Shown here piece after piece: positions 57,043-64,000 of a stretch of 64,000 bases of DNA (its first letter is position 1; each line of letters begins with the position of its first letter). Made by a program: the position numbers and the translations under genes. The stretch comes from Streptomyces sp. TP-A0356. Its GTDB lineage: Bacteria > Actinomycetota > Actinomycetes > Streptomycetales > Streptomycetaceae. The notes under the pieces were generated by a model. It saw only the letters and a list, made by a program, of their open reading frames with translations. It had not been told where the DNA came from and did no database searches. The stretch lies in the NCBI RefSeq assembly GCF_001417775.1, contig NZ_BBZJ01000012.1, forward strand, positions 310,001 to 374,000, read 5' to 3'.

Positions 57043-58329
57043 GTGAGCGCCCCGACCTCGTCCGGCCAGGCCGTGGCCCGCACCGGCGGCCCGCCGGCCA
57101 TCCCGCACGGTTGGGTCCAGGCCCTCGCCACGGTGCTGGCCGCGCTCCTCGTCATGGGGCTGCTCACGGCGCTCGGGCTGTGGGCGGCGGGCGGGACGGG
57201 CATCCCCGACAACGGGTTCCCCCGGGTGGTCGTGGCCACGGTCGTCATGGCGGTCGGCGGAACCGTGAAGCTGGCGGGCGACGCCGGCCCGCTCGCCGGC
57301 TCCCGGGCTGGTCTGACGGTGATGCCGCTGTCGGTGACGCTCGCCGGGGCGCTGGTGCTCGCCGGGGGATTCCTGCGTCCCCTGCGCCACCGTGCCGTGG
57401 CCGGTGCGCCCGAACTGGCGGGCTGGGCCGGCCGGATCGCCGTGCTGTGGCTGCTTGCGCTGGTCGGACTGGCGTTGGCGGCTCGCCAGACGTTCGCGAT
57501 CCCGCTCGGCGGCGGCACGATCGGGGACATCGGCGACCTGTTCGGTATCTCCCCGAGGATCGGCTACACCACGGATCTGCCGTCGACCGTGCTGTTCGGG
57601 CTGCTGTGGCTGGCGGGCGTGTTCGTCCTCGCCCTGCTGGTCTCGCGCGGCGCACCGCTCCCCGCCCGGCTGCTGCGTTTCCAGGAGTCGGTGCGCCCCG
57701 CCGCGTACGCCATGGTGGCCCTGCTCCTCGCATACGTCGCCCTCGGCGTCGTCATCGCGCTGGTGGTGGCGGCGACGCGCGGGCACCCGGCCGAGACCCT
57801 GGCGGTCATGCTGCTGGGTCTGCCCAACCTGGTGTGGCCGGTGTTCACCATCGGTCTGGGCGCCACCTGGCACGGGCGCGTGGACGGGCCGTTCGGGCTG
57901 CCCATGCCCCATCTGCTCGACGAGGTGCTGCGCACCCCGGACGTCTCGCAGCTCGACCTGGGCACGCTCGCCGCCCATGACGGCCGGGTGTGGTGGCTGG
58001 TGGTCGTCGACGCCCTACTGGTCCTCGCCGCCGCGTTCGTGATGGCGGCACGCTCACCGGCGCGCATGCGGCCCTGGCAGCATGCCGTGCGCATGGCGGT
58101 CGCGCTGGTGCTCACCGTGCTCATGATCTGTCTGGTCGGCCGGATCTCGGCACACTACGGTCTGTCGCTCGTCGGCGTCGGCGACCTGAGCGGCGGACTG
58201 TCCGGGGTGCTGTTCCTCGAGCCGGAGCCGTGGACGGCGCTCGGCCTGGCCGCCCTGTGGGGGCTCGTCACCGGGTTCGTCGGGGGGCTGCTCGCCAAGG
58301 GGGTGCGTCGACGGGGCGAGGTTCCCTAG
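57043..58329 (+). CDS. Streptophobe-family integral membrane protein
   Basis: 428 residues and about ten hydrophobic helices with short loops, no enzyme motif. The arrangement, with long Gly/Leu/Val helices and loops such as [18 protein letters not shown], matches the streptophobe family named for hydrophobic proteins of Streptomyces. Such genes sit beside Ser/Thr kinase and DUF6777 genes, as here, so a sensory or envelope role is likely but unproven. The stop codon TAG is part of the palindromic element that begins at 58326. Confidence 0.78.
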   Translation: MSAPTSSGQAVARTGGPPAIPHGWVQALATVLAALLVMGLLTALGLWAAGGTGIPDNGFPRVVVATVVMAVGGTVKLAGDAGPLAGSRAGLTVMPLSVTLAGALVLAGGFLRPLRHRAVAGAPELAGWAGRIAVLWLLALVGLALAARQTFAIPLGGGTIGDIGDLFGISPRIGYTTDLPSTVLFGLLWLAGVFVLALLVSRGAPLPARLLRFQESVRPAAYAMVALLLAYVALGVVIALVVAATRGHPAETLAVMLLGLPNLVWPVFTIGLGATWHGRVDGPFGLPMPHLLDEVLRTPDVSQLDLGTLAAHDGRVWWLVVVDALLVLAAAFVMAARSPARMRPWQHAVRMAVALVLTVLMICLVGRISAHYGLSLVGVGDLSGGLSGVLFLEPEPWTALGLAALWGLVTGFVGGLLAKGVRRRGEVP

Positions 58330-58493
58330 TGCTGCGACCGGAAAGGTTCACCGGCTCGCGACGCCCGGCACGGCACCTCGCCGCGTTGTCGCATCGCCCG
58401 AGTACATCCAGTACGCGGGCGACGCTCCGCCTTGCGATGCACCGCACCGGACGCCGCGAGCTTCCCGGCAAACCTTTCCGGCCACAGCACTAG
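58326..58493. mobile_element. 168-bp palindromic MITE-like element supplying two stop codons
   Basis: CTAGTGCTG at the left and CAGCACTAG at the right bound arms that stay complementary for 24 bp apart from a few mismatches (CCGGAAAGGTT shared). The centre is also dyadic: GTAC-ATCCA-GTAC flanked by TCGCCCG and CGGGCGA. CTAG is rare in such DNA, and here each end carries it, giving the TAG stops of the streptophobe gene (+) and the kinase gene (-). I recall similar sequences in other Streptomyces genomes; a search would settle this. Confidence 0.7.
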
Positions 58494-59461
58494 CCTCGAC
58501 GGCGGAACACGGGCCGGGCCCAGTCCGGCGGGGCGGGCACCTCCTCCTGGCGCACCGCCTGGGTCGCGGCGCGGGCCGCGGGCCCGGTGCCCGCCGTCGC
58601 CGCGCGCAGGGCCGCCACGAACGCGAGGCACGAGCCGTACCGGTCGTCCGGGCTCTTGGCCAGCGCCTTCGCGAAGACCGCGTCGACGGCGCTGTCGAGG
58701 TCCGGGCGCATCCCGGTGAGCGGGGGCGGCTGGTCGTACTGGTGGGCCCACAGCAACGCCATGTCGTCGTCGCGCAGGAACGGCGGCCGCCCGGCCAGGG
58801 TCTCGTAGACCACGCAGCCCAGGCCGTAGACGTCACAGCGCCCGTCGACCGGCTTCCCGGAGATCTGCTCGGGCGCGACGTAGTCCAGAGTGCCCACGAA
58901 CTGGCCGACCGTGGTGAACCCGGACAGCGACAGCGACTTCTTCGTGAGGCCGAAGTCCGTGAGGTAGACGTGCTCGGGGTGGTCGCTGTCCGTCCCCTCG
59001 GCCACCAGCACGTTGCCGGGTTTGACGTCGCGGTGCACCAGGCCGTGGTCGTGCGCCGCGTCCAGCGCCGAGGCCACCTGGACGGCGATCCTGAGGGCGG
59101 TCGCCGACGGCAACGGCCCCTCGCGGTCGAGGAGACGGCGAAGGTCGTGCCCGGCGACGTACCGCATGGCGATGTACAGCACGCCTTCCGTCTCGCCCGC
59201 CTCGTACACCGGCACGATGTGAGGGTGGTCGATGGCCGCGGCCACCCGGGACTCGTGTGTGAAGCGGCGGCGGAACGTGTCGTTGCGGGCCAGTTCGGGC
59301 GCGAGCAGCTTCAGCGCGACCGTCCGGTCCAGGCGCAGGTCCCGGGCACGGTAGACCACGGCCATGCCCCCGCGGCCGATCTCCTCCTCGATGCGGTAAC
59401 CGGCGATCCGCCGGCCGTCCGGTTCGGAGGGACGCCCGGAGAGCGGGGCATCGCGCGCCAT
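58490..59461 (-). CDS. Cytosolic Ser/Thr protein kinase (PknB-like catalytic domain only)
   Basis: 323 residues. Kinase motifs are complete: GRGGMA glycine loop, Lys51 in VALKLL, HRDVKPGN, DFG in LTDFGLTKK, and a GT-x-DYVAPEQ activation segment. There is no membrane helix or PASTA repeat; the protein ends soon after the kinase domain. Its ATG overlaps the stop of the upstream SH3-like gene by one base (TGATG), and that gene follows an FHA-domain ABC transporter, so the three are coexpressed. The kinase may phosphorylate sites bound by the FHA domains, as PknF does with Rv1747 in Mycobacterium. Confidence 0.9.
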   Translation of the reverse strand: MARDAPLSGRPSEPDGRRIAGYRIEEEIGRGGMAVVYRARDLRLDRTVALKLLAPELARNDTFRRRFTHESRVAAAIDHPHIVPVYEAGETEGVLYIAMRYVAGHDLRRLLDREGPLPSATALRIAVQVASALDAAHDHGLVHRDVKPGNVLVAEGTDSDHPEHVYLTDFGLTKKSLSLSGFTTVGQFVGTLDYVAPEQISGKPVDGRCDVYGLGCVVYETLAGRPPFLRDDDMALLWAHQYDQPPPLTGMRPDLDSAVDAVFAKALAKSPDDRYGSCLAFVAALRAATAGTGPAARAATQAVRQEEVPAPPDWARPVFRRRG

Positions 59462-60048
59462 CAGCGGTCACCGGGGCCCCGGGGGACCAGTCGGGTCGGT
59501 TCGTGGCCGTTCGCGTCCGCCGCGGCCGTCGTCCCGCCCCTGGCCCACGGCTCCTCCGCGGCCGACGGCTCCCCCGTCGCCGCGTAGGTGCCGAGCCGGG
59601 TCCCCTCGCAGTAGGCCCACCGCTCGTGTGCCACGTCGTACAGCCAGACGGACTCCCCGTCGACGACGACCCCGATCCTGAGGCCGCGCGTACGGTCCCG
59701 GAAGGACTCGCCGTCCAGACGGCCCGCCGCGAGGTCGTCGACCGCGGCCCGGTAGCGGGCGAGCGCCTCCTCGGCACGGGCGAGCGGCGTGCGCGGGTCG
59801 GCCATGCCGGCCGGTGGGCCGCCCGCGAGGGGCGGTGCCTGCGGTACGGCGACCAGGAGGCGGCCGTCGACCCAGGCCGACCAGCCGTTGGCGCACACGA
59901 CGCGGCCCCAGTCGCCGCGCCGGTCGGCGAGCTGGACGGGCAGCAGGGCGTCGAGCGGGACCGTGGGCCGGGAGTGGTCGGGGGTCTCCCAGGCGGGCAT
60001 CCCGTCCCGGGGGACGACGTGTGTCGGGCGGAAGCCGGGGGTGGTCAT
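59461..60048 (-). CDS. SH3-like protein of the kinase/FHA-ABC operon
   Basis: 195 residues. The central part (DRRGDWGRVVCANGWSAWVD then GRLLV) has the look of an SH3-like domain, followed by a helical stretch (ARAEEALARYRAAVDDLAAG) and a second beta region (VVDGESVWLYDVAHERWAYC). No signal peptide or membrane segment is seen. ATG 60048 lies 5 nt after the ABC transporter stop, and its own stop touches the kinase start. I do not recognise an activity; by position it may link kinase and transporter. Confidence 0.7.
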   Translation of the reverse strand: MTTPGFRPTHVVPRDGMPAWETPDHSRPTVPLDALLPVQLADRRGDWGRVVCANGWSAWVDGRLLVAVPQAPPLAGGPPAGMADPRTPLARAEEALARYRAAVDDLAAGRLDGESFRDRTRGLRIGVVVDGESVWLYDVAHERWAYCEGTRLGTYAATGEPSAAEEPWARGGTTAAADANGHEPTRLVPRGPGDR

Positions 60049-60053
60049 GGCCG

Positions 60054-62381
60054 CTACTTCCGCATGACCGCGGGCTCGTGCCGGCGCAGCAGGCGGGCGA
60101 CGGCCCACCCGCAGCCGGCCGACAGTACGGCGAGCATGCCCATGTCGAGCAGCCAGGTGCCGGTCGCGTGCCGGAAGAGGGGATCGGTCCTGTCGGGCGC
60201 GAGGCGTACGAGGTCGATCGTGCCCGCCATCGCGCCGAACGCCCATCGCGACGGCACGAGCCAGGACAGCTGGTCGAGCACCGCCACCCCGTTCAGCGTC
60301 AACAGGGCACCGCAGAACACCACCTGGACGATGGCGAGGAGCACCAGCAGCGGCATGGTGACCTCCTCCTTGCGCACCAGGGCGGAGACGAGCAGACCGA
60401 GCATCATCGCGGTGAACGCCAACAGGGCGACGGCGAGGGCGATCTCCACCAGCGGGGGCATCAACACGCCCTTGCCGCCGGGTGCGTTGAGGTCGACACC
60501 GAGCAGCGCGACCAGGGTGAGCACGACGGCCTGCAGCACGGTCACGGTGCCCAGCACCACCACCTTGGACATCAGATACGCCGATCTGGACAGGCCGACC
60601 GCCCGTTCCCGCTGGTAGATCACGCGTTCCTTGACGAGTTCCCGTACGGCGTTGGCCGCGCCGGTCAGCACGGCGCCGACACACAGGATGAGCAGAGCGT
60701 TCAGGGCCGTCTCGGGGGTGAACCTGCCCTTGGCCAGTGCCCGGGCCATGGCGCCCATCACGAACGGCAGCGCCACCATGATGACGAGGAACGTGCGGTC
60801 GGCCGCGAGGGCTGCCGCATACCGTCTGACGAGGGTGCCGAGCTGGGCGCCCCAGCTCTGTGCGTGCGGCGGTGGGCCGACGGTTGCCGAAGGGGCGGCC
60901 CCGGGCAGGTGCGGCTGTGCGGACGCGTTGACGACGTAGTGGCGGTGGAACGGCGAGTCGCGGTACTCCTCCGCCCAGTCCCGGTCGCGATCCCGTTCGA
61001 AGGCCTCGAACGCCTCCGGCCACTGCTCGAAGCCGAAGAAGGGCAGCGTGTCCTCGGGCGGCCCGTAGTAGGCGACCCGGCCGCCGGGGGCGAGCACCAG
61101 AAGACGGTCGCAGACATCCAGGCTGAGCACGCTGTGGGTGACGACGATGACGGTCCGTCCGTCGTCGGCCAGGCCGCGCAGCATGTGCATCACCGAGCGG
61201 TCCATGCCCGGGTCGAGGCCGGAGGTCGGCTCGTCGAGGAAGAGCAGCGACGGCTTGGTGAGCAGTTCCAGGGCCACGCTGACGCGTTTGCGCTGGCCGC
61301 CGGAGAGGCTCTGGATGGACTGTCCGGCCCGCTCTTCGAGGCCCAGCTCACGGATCACCTCGTCGACCCGGGCCCGGCGCTCCTCCCGTGCCGTGTCCTG
61401 CGGGAAGCGCAGCTCCGCCGCGTAGGTGAGGGCGCGGCGCACGGTGAGCTGGGCGTGCAGGATGTCGTCCTGCGGAACGAGCCCGATGCGCTGGCGCAGC
61501 TCGGCGTAGTCGCGGTAGAGGTCGCGGCCGTCGTACAGGACCGCGCCGCGCTCCGCGGGGCGCTGTCCGGTGAGGGCGTTCAGCAGCGTGGACTTGCCGG
61601 CGCCGCTCGGGCCGACGACGGCCAGCAGGCATTTCGCGCCGACGGGAAACGACACCTCGTCGAGGAGGGTCCGGCGCCCGCGGTCGACCCGCACGGTCAG
61701 GTCCTGGACGTCGAGCGAGACCTCGCCGGTGTCGACGTACTCCTGCAGCTCGTCGCCCACCAGGCAGAACGCGACGTGGCCGATGCCGACGATGTCACCG
61801 GGCGTGACGGGGGCGCGGGTGACGGGCCTGCCGTTGAGGAAGGTGCCGTTGTGGCTGCCGAGGTCGACGATCTCGTACGTCCCCTCCGGGTGCACCCGCA
61901 GCTCGGCGTGCCGGCGGGAGACCACGAGGTCGTCGATGACCATGTCGTTGTCCGCGCCGCGACCGATGCGGACGGTGCGCGTCGGCAGCGGGCGCACGTT
62001 CGTCGGCTGCCGGAAGGTGCCCGTGGCCGCGGGCAGGGAGACCTGGGAGGGCCGCTGCGCGGTGCGGTCGACGAGGACGGCACAGGGGCCGTCGGCGGGG
62101 TTGGCGAAGTGGATCACGCTGCCGGGTCCGACGCCCCACTGGTGGACACGACGGCCGTCGGCGTAGGTGCCGTTGGTGCTGTTCTCGTCCGCGAGCAGCC
62201 AGTGACCGGCCTCGGCGCGCAGGACGGCGTGGTGCCAGGAGACCCGGGCGTCGTCCAGGACGATGTCGCTCGACGGGTCGCGTCCGACGCGGTAGTCACG
62301 GCTCGGACTCATCACCGTGGAGCCCGTCTCGGTCTCCAGGACGAGGACGGGCGCGGTCAGGGCGACCGGCCGCTCTTCCAT
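60054..62381 (-). CDS. ABC transporter with two FHA domains (Rv1747-like)
   Basis: 775 residues. FHA domain 1 (about 10-95; VGRDPSSDIVL, SWHH, NSTNGTY) and FHA domain 2 (about 125-215; IGRGADNDMVI, SRRHAEL, SHNGTFLNG) bind phosphothreonine. The ATPase (about 240-480) has [18 protein letters not shown] and LLFLDEPTSG. An ABC-2 permease follows (about 540-770). The closest described relative in organisation is Mycobacterium tuberculosis Rv1747, controlled through FHA contacts with PknF. It should export a lipid or other envelope compound. The start at 62381 has only a weak ribosome binding site. Confidence 0.9.
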   Translation of the reverse strand: MEERPVALTAPVLVLETETGSTVMSPSRDYRVGRDPSSDIVLDDARVSWHHAVLRAEAGHWLLADENSTNGTYADGRRVHQWGVGPGSVIHFANPADGPCAVLVDRTAQRPSQVSLPAATGTFRQPTNVRPLPTRTVRIGRGADNDMVIDDLVVSRRHAELRVHPEGTYEIVDLGSHNGTFLNGRPVTRAPVTPGDIVGIGHVAFCLVGDELQEYVDTGEVSLDVQDLTVRVDRGRRTLLDEVSFPVGAKCLLAVVGPSGAGKSTLLNALTGQRPAERGAVLYDGRDLYRDYAELRQRIGLVPQDDILHAQLTVRRALTYAAELRFPQDTAREERRARVDEVIRELGLEERAGQSIQSLSGGQRKRVSVALELLTKPSLLFLDEPTSGLDPGMDRSVMHMLRGLADDGRTVIVVTHSVLSLDVCDRLLVLAPGGRVAYYGPPEDTLPFFGFEQWPEAFEAFERDRDRDWAEEYRDSPFHRHYVVNASAQPHLPGAAPSATVGPPPHAQSWGAQLGTLVRRYAAALAADRTFLVIMVALPFVMGAMARALAKGRFTPETALNALLILCVGAVLTGAANAVRELVKERVIYQRERAVGLSRSAYLMSKVVVLGTVTVLQAVVLTLVALLGVDLNAPGGKGVLMPPLVEIALAVALLAFTAMMLGLLVSALVRKEEVTMPLLVLLAIVQVVFCGALLTLNGVAVLDQLSWLVPSRWAFGAMAGTIDLVRLAPDRTDPLFRHATGTWLLDMGMLAVLSAGCGWAVARLLRRHEPAVMRK

Positions 62382-62442
62382 GCCCTGAATTCTAGCTATT
62401 CGTCCACATGTGCGCCTGATCGGCGACCGACCCCTCGGACGG

Positions 62443-62853
62443 TCAGGCGGCCGGGGTGGAGAGTGCGTGCGCGAACCGCTGCATCCGCAGCGCGTCCACG
62501 GACTCGGCGAGCAGTTCGTACTCGGTGGTGTCGTCGCTGATGGCGATGCGGACCAGTCGTCCGGCGGCCAACTCCTCGGCGACCCGCTCCTGTTGTCGGT
62601 CGTCGCCACACCAGGCACGCAGCACGCTCGGCACGTCGGGGACCGTGTCGGCGACGGGAGCGATGGAGTTCGGCGGGAAGAGCGGGTTGTCGGGGTGCGG
62701 GTCGAGCCGTTCGGCGATCCAGGAGGCACGGTCGCGCATCCACCACAGGGCGAGGGCGAGCGTGGGCGCGCGGTAGGTCCCTAAGGGCACGCCGACGCGT
62801 TGACCTCCACATATGCCGTATGCCGTCACATGGCACAGGAATTCGTCGTGCAC
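62443..62853 (-). CDS. Conserved hypothetical protein
   Basis: 136 residues from GTG 62853 after GGGGGAC. The sequence is soluble and slightly acidic: it starts with VHDEFLCHVTAYGICGGQRV, has WWMRDRASWIAERLDPHPDN in the middle and ends with a helical segment (EYELLAESVDALRMQRFAHA). I do not recognise a domain. It lies 61 nt before the FHA-ABC start on the same strand and may be cotranscribed with it. The gene has normal codon use and a good ribosome binding site, so I take it as real. Confidence 0.65.
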   Translation of the reverse strand: MHDEFLCHVTAYGICGGQRVGVPLGTYRAPTLALALWWMRDRASWIAERLDPHPDNPLFPPNSIAPVADTVPDVPSVLRAWCGDDRQQERVAEELAAGRLVRIAISDDTTEYELLAESVDALRMQRFAHALSTPAA

Positions 62854-63253
62854 GATCGTCCCCCAGTGCGGTGCTCGGTGCCGGGCCGGCCCGTGGTGCC
62901 TTGCGTACGCTCGCTGTGCACGTGGGCGACCCGGACGCGGCACGGGTGGCGCACTTCGTTCATGCCCGAATCACCCTGTCAGTCGAGTATCGCCACTACT
63001 GACACTCTGTCACCATGTGATTTCAGCCAGTCTCTTGGCATATTCACCAGCGCGCCCTGGCCGAAACGAGGTCGCGCCGGATGGCGGGGCCCTCTCGTGC
63101 GGCGCCCCGGCCGGGCGGCGTGGCGCTTACCCGGGAGGTAATCGACGCACCGGGCGCATGCGGGCATGGTGGCGGTGTCGGCTCCCGACGGGCACCACGC
63201 CCGGGATCCGGCTCCCGACCGACATCCCTGACCTCGCTGGAGGCTGCTCCGTC
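62854..63253. other. 400-nt divergent intergenic region, no gene recognised
   Basis: It separates two divergent genes and has a stretch near 62985-63050 that is less GC-rich than the surroundings, as expected for promoters. I could not define boxes or operators. Open frames across it look like shadows. Confidence 0.35.
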
Positions 63254-63640
63254 ATGTCCGCAGACAACAACCGCTACGAGTCCGCCGTCGCCCGCTACTT
63301 CGAGGCGTGGAACACACCCGACCCACAGGCGTTGGCCACGGCGGTCGCCGCCGCCTGGACCGCGGACGGAAGCTACACCGATCCGCTCGCCGACGTCAGC
63401 GGGCACCAGCAGATCGCGGCCGTGATCACGGGCGCGCACGAGCAGTTCCCGGGCTTCTCCTTCCGGCTGTCGGGCGCGGTCGACGGGCACCACGACATCG
63501 CCCGGTTCGCCTGGGAGTTGGTGAGCGAGGCGGACGGCGCCGCACCCGTCGCCGGCTTCGACGTGATCGCCCTGGGCGAGGACGGGCGCATCCGCAGCGT
63601 CCACGGGTTCCTGGACCGGCTCCCGGCGGGCGCGGCCTGA
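63254..63640 (+). CDS. SnoaL/NTF2-like protein
   Basis: 128 residues with the NTF2-like pattern: an N-terminal helix (YESAVARYFEAWNTPDPQAL), WTADGSYTDPLADVSGHQQI, and the C-terminal strands FAWELV and FDVIALGEDGRIRSVHGFLD. Related proteins are polyketide cyclases, isomerases or stress-linked binding proteins; no specific active site can be assigned. It is unrelated in detail to the SnoaL-like protein at 26404. The ATG at 63254 has only a weak ribosome binding site (GAGG about 12 nt upstream). It converges on the Clp ATPase gene. Confidence 0.8.
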   Translation: MSADNNRYESAVARYFEAWNTPDPQALATAVAAAWTADGSYTDPLADVSGHQQIAAVITGAHEQFPGFSFRLSGAVDGHHDIARFAWELVSEADGAAPVAGFDVIALGEDGRIRSVHGFLDRLPAGAA

Positions 63641-63708
63641 GACGGACCGAGCCGGGCCGGCCCGGGGGACGTTGCCGCGTGCCCTCCGAACCGACCCGGC
63701 GTACCGCC

Positions 63709-64000
63709 CTACTCGGGCTCGTCGAACTTCGCGTCCACGATGCCGCCCGAGTCCGGCTTGTCCTTGCGCTCCGTCGTTCCCTTCGTCTGCGTCGCTCCCT
63801 TGGCCTCCTTGGCCTCGGCCGCTCGCTTGGCCTCCAGCTCCGCCTGCTCCTCGGGGGTCTTCGCCTTGAGGCTCAGGGTCAGCTCGTCCTCCATGACATC
63901 GGCGATGACCGTGTCGCCCGGGCTGAGCGTGCCGTCCAGCAGCATGTTCGACAGCCGGTTGTCGAGTTCCATCTGGATGGTGCGGCGCAGCGGCCGGGCC
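63709..64000 (-). CDS. C-terminus of a Clp/Hsp100 ATPase (ClpC/ClpB-like), partial
   Basis: About 96 residues of the C-terminal end are in the window; the start lies beyond 64000. RPLRRTIQMELDNRLSNMLL is the conserved end of the second AAA module of ClpC/ClpB, and PGDTVIADVMEDELTLSLKA the small beta segment after it. A Lys/Glu/Thr-rich tail (KAKTPEEQAELEAKRAAEAK onwards) follows, longer than in most ClpC proteins. These ATPases unfold proteins for ClpP or disaggregate them. Which subfamily cannot be told without the middle domain. Confidence 0.82.
   Translation of the reverse strand, partial: ARPLRRTIQMELDNRLSNMLLDGTLSPGDTVIADVMEDELTLSLKAKTPEEQAELEAKRAAEAKEAKGATQTKGTTERKDKPDSGGIVDAKFDEPE

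Noticed and set aside
1..64000. tRNA, rRNA, riboswitch, integrase or phage genes
   Set aside because: None recognised on either strand by reading; a covariance-model scan would be the decisive check for structured RNAs.

Overview
The window is very high-GC actinobacterial DNA, almost certainly from a Streptomyces chromosome. The indicators are GTG/TTG starts after purine-rich ribosome binding sites, extremely GC-rich third codon positions, a streptophobe-family membrane protein, a clpP3-clpP4-popR type locus, a mycothiol-dependent dehydrogenase, class F sortase, and numerous long perfect hairpins between convergent genes. It reads as an accessory region: regulatory, envelope and catabolic genes are mixed with at least six gene remnants and several intergenic repeats. 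I saw no tRNA, rRNA, phage, integrase, transposase or CRISPR array.

Layout. 1-9.3 kb: tail of an unknown gene, a GT39-type mannosyltransferase, an SDR, a small surface protein with its class F sortase, a Tat lipoprotein with a polysaccharide-deacetylase fold, a DUF4232 lipoprotein, and a membrane Ser/Thr kinase divergent from an ECF sigma factor. 10-15.5 kb: aldo/keto reductase, an SDR remnant running into 23-bp tandem repeats, a translationally coupled mycothiol formaldehyde-detoxification pair, an ABC exporter and a broken MarR gene. 15.6-19.3 kb: a BlaI/M56 peptidase pair divergent from a glycosyltransferase/deacetylase pair, with two identical-format BlaI-like operators between them. 19.5-25.5 kb: an aromatic catabolic cluster resembling the gallate (gal) pathway, with a hydratase, aldolase, tautomerase, AAHS transporter and GntR/FCD regulator, but with a VOC-fold extradiol dioxygenase in place of the LigB-type enzyme. 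The same near-palindrome occurs at the regulator and transporter promoters.

25.8-36.4 kb: a signal-peptide/TetR chimera, a folD remnant, a TetR gene divergent from a secreted beta-propeller, a GH5 endoglycoceramidase-like enzyme, a phosphoesterase, a large SpoIIE-type phosphatase, a MITE-like inverted-repeat element, and a TTG-started S1 protease. 37.2-43.4 kb: a compact peptide export system, with a 71-residue double-glycine precursor, a strong hairpin, an HlyD-like protein, a C39 peptidase-ABC transporter and a second ABC transporter of the NHLM type. No modification enzyme is present. 43.4-50.3 kb: SRPBCC protein behind an ArsR remnant, DHA2 efflux pump, PAP2-diacylglycerol kinase fusion, SGNH lipoprotein, VOC protein, epoxide hydrolase.

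50.4-55.4 kb: two ClpP paralogues (the second lacking its catalytic histidine) with a PopR-like regulator ending in LAA, a SigB-family sigma factor convergent with an RsbW-like ATPase, and a coupled trio of a 48-residue membrane protein and two PRC-barrel proteins. 55.4-64 kb: 23-bp tandem repeats, a DUF6777-like protein, a streptophobe protein, a palindromic element that supplies the stop codons of both flanking genes, a Ser/Thr kinase coupled to an SH3-like protein and a two-FHA ABC transporter, a conserved small protein, a SnoaL-like protein and the C-terminus of a Clp ATPase.
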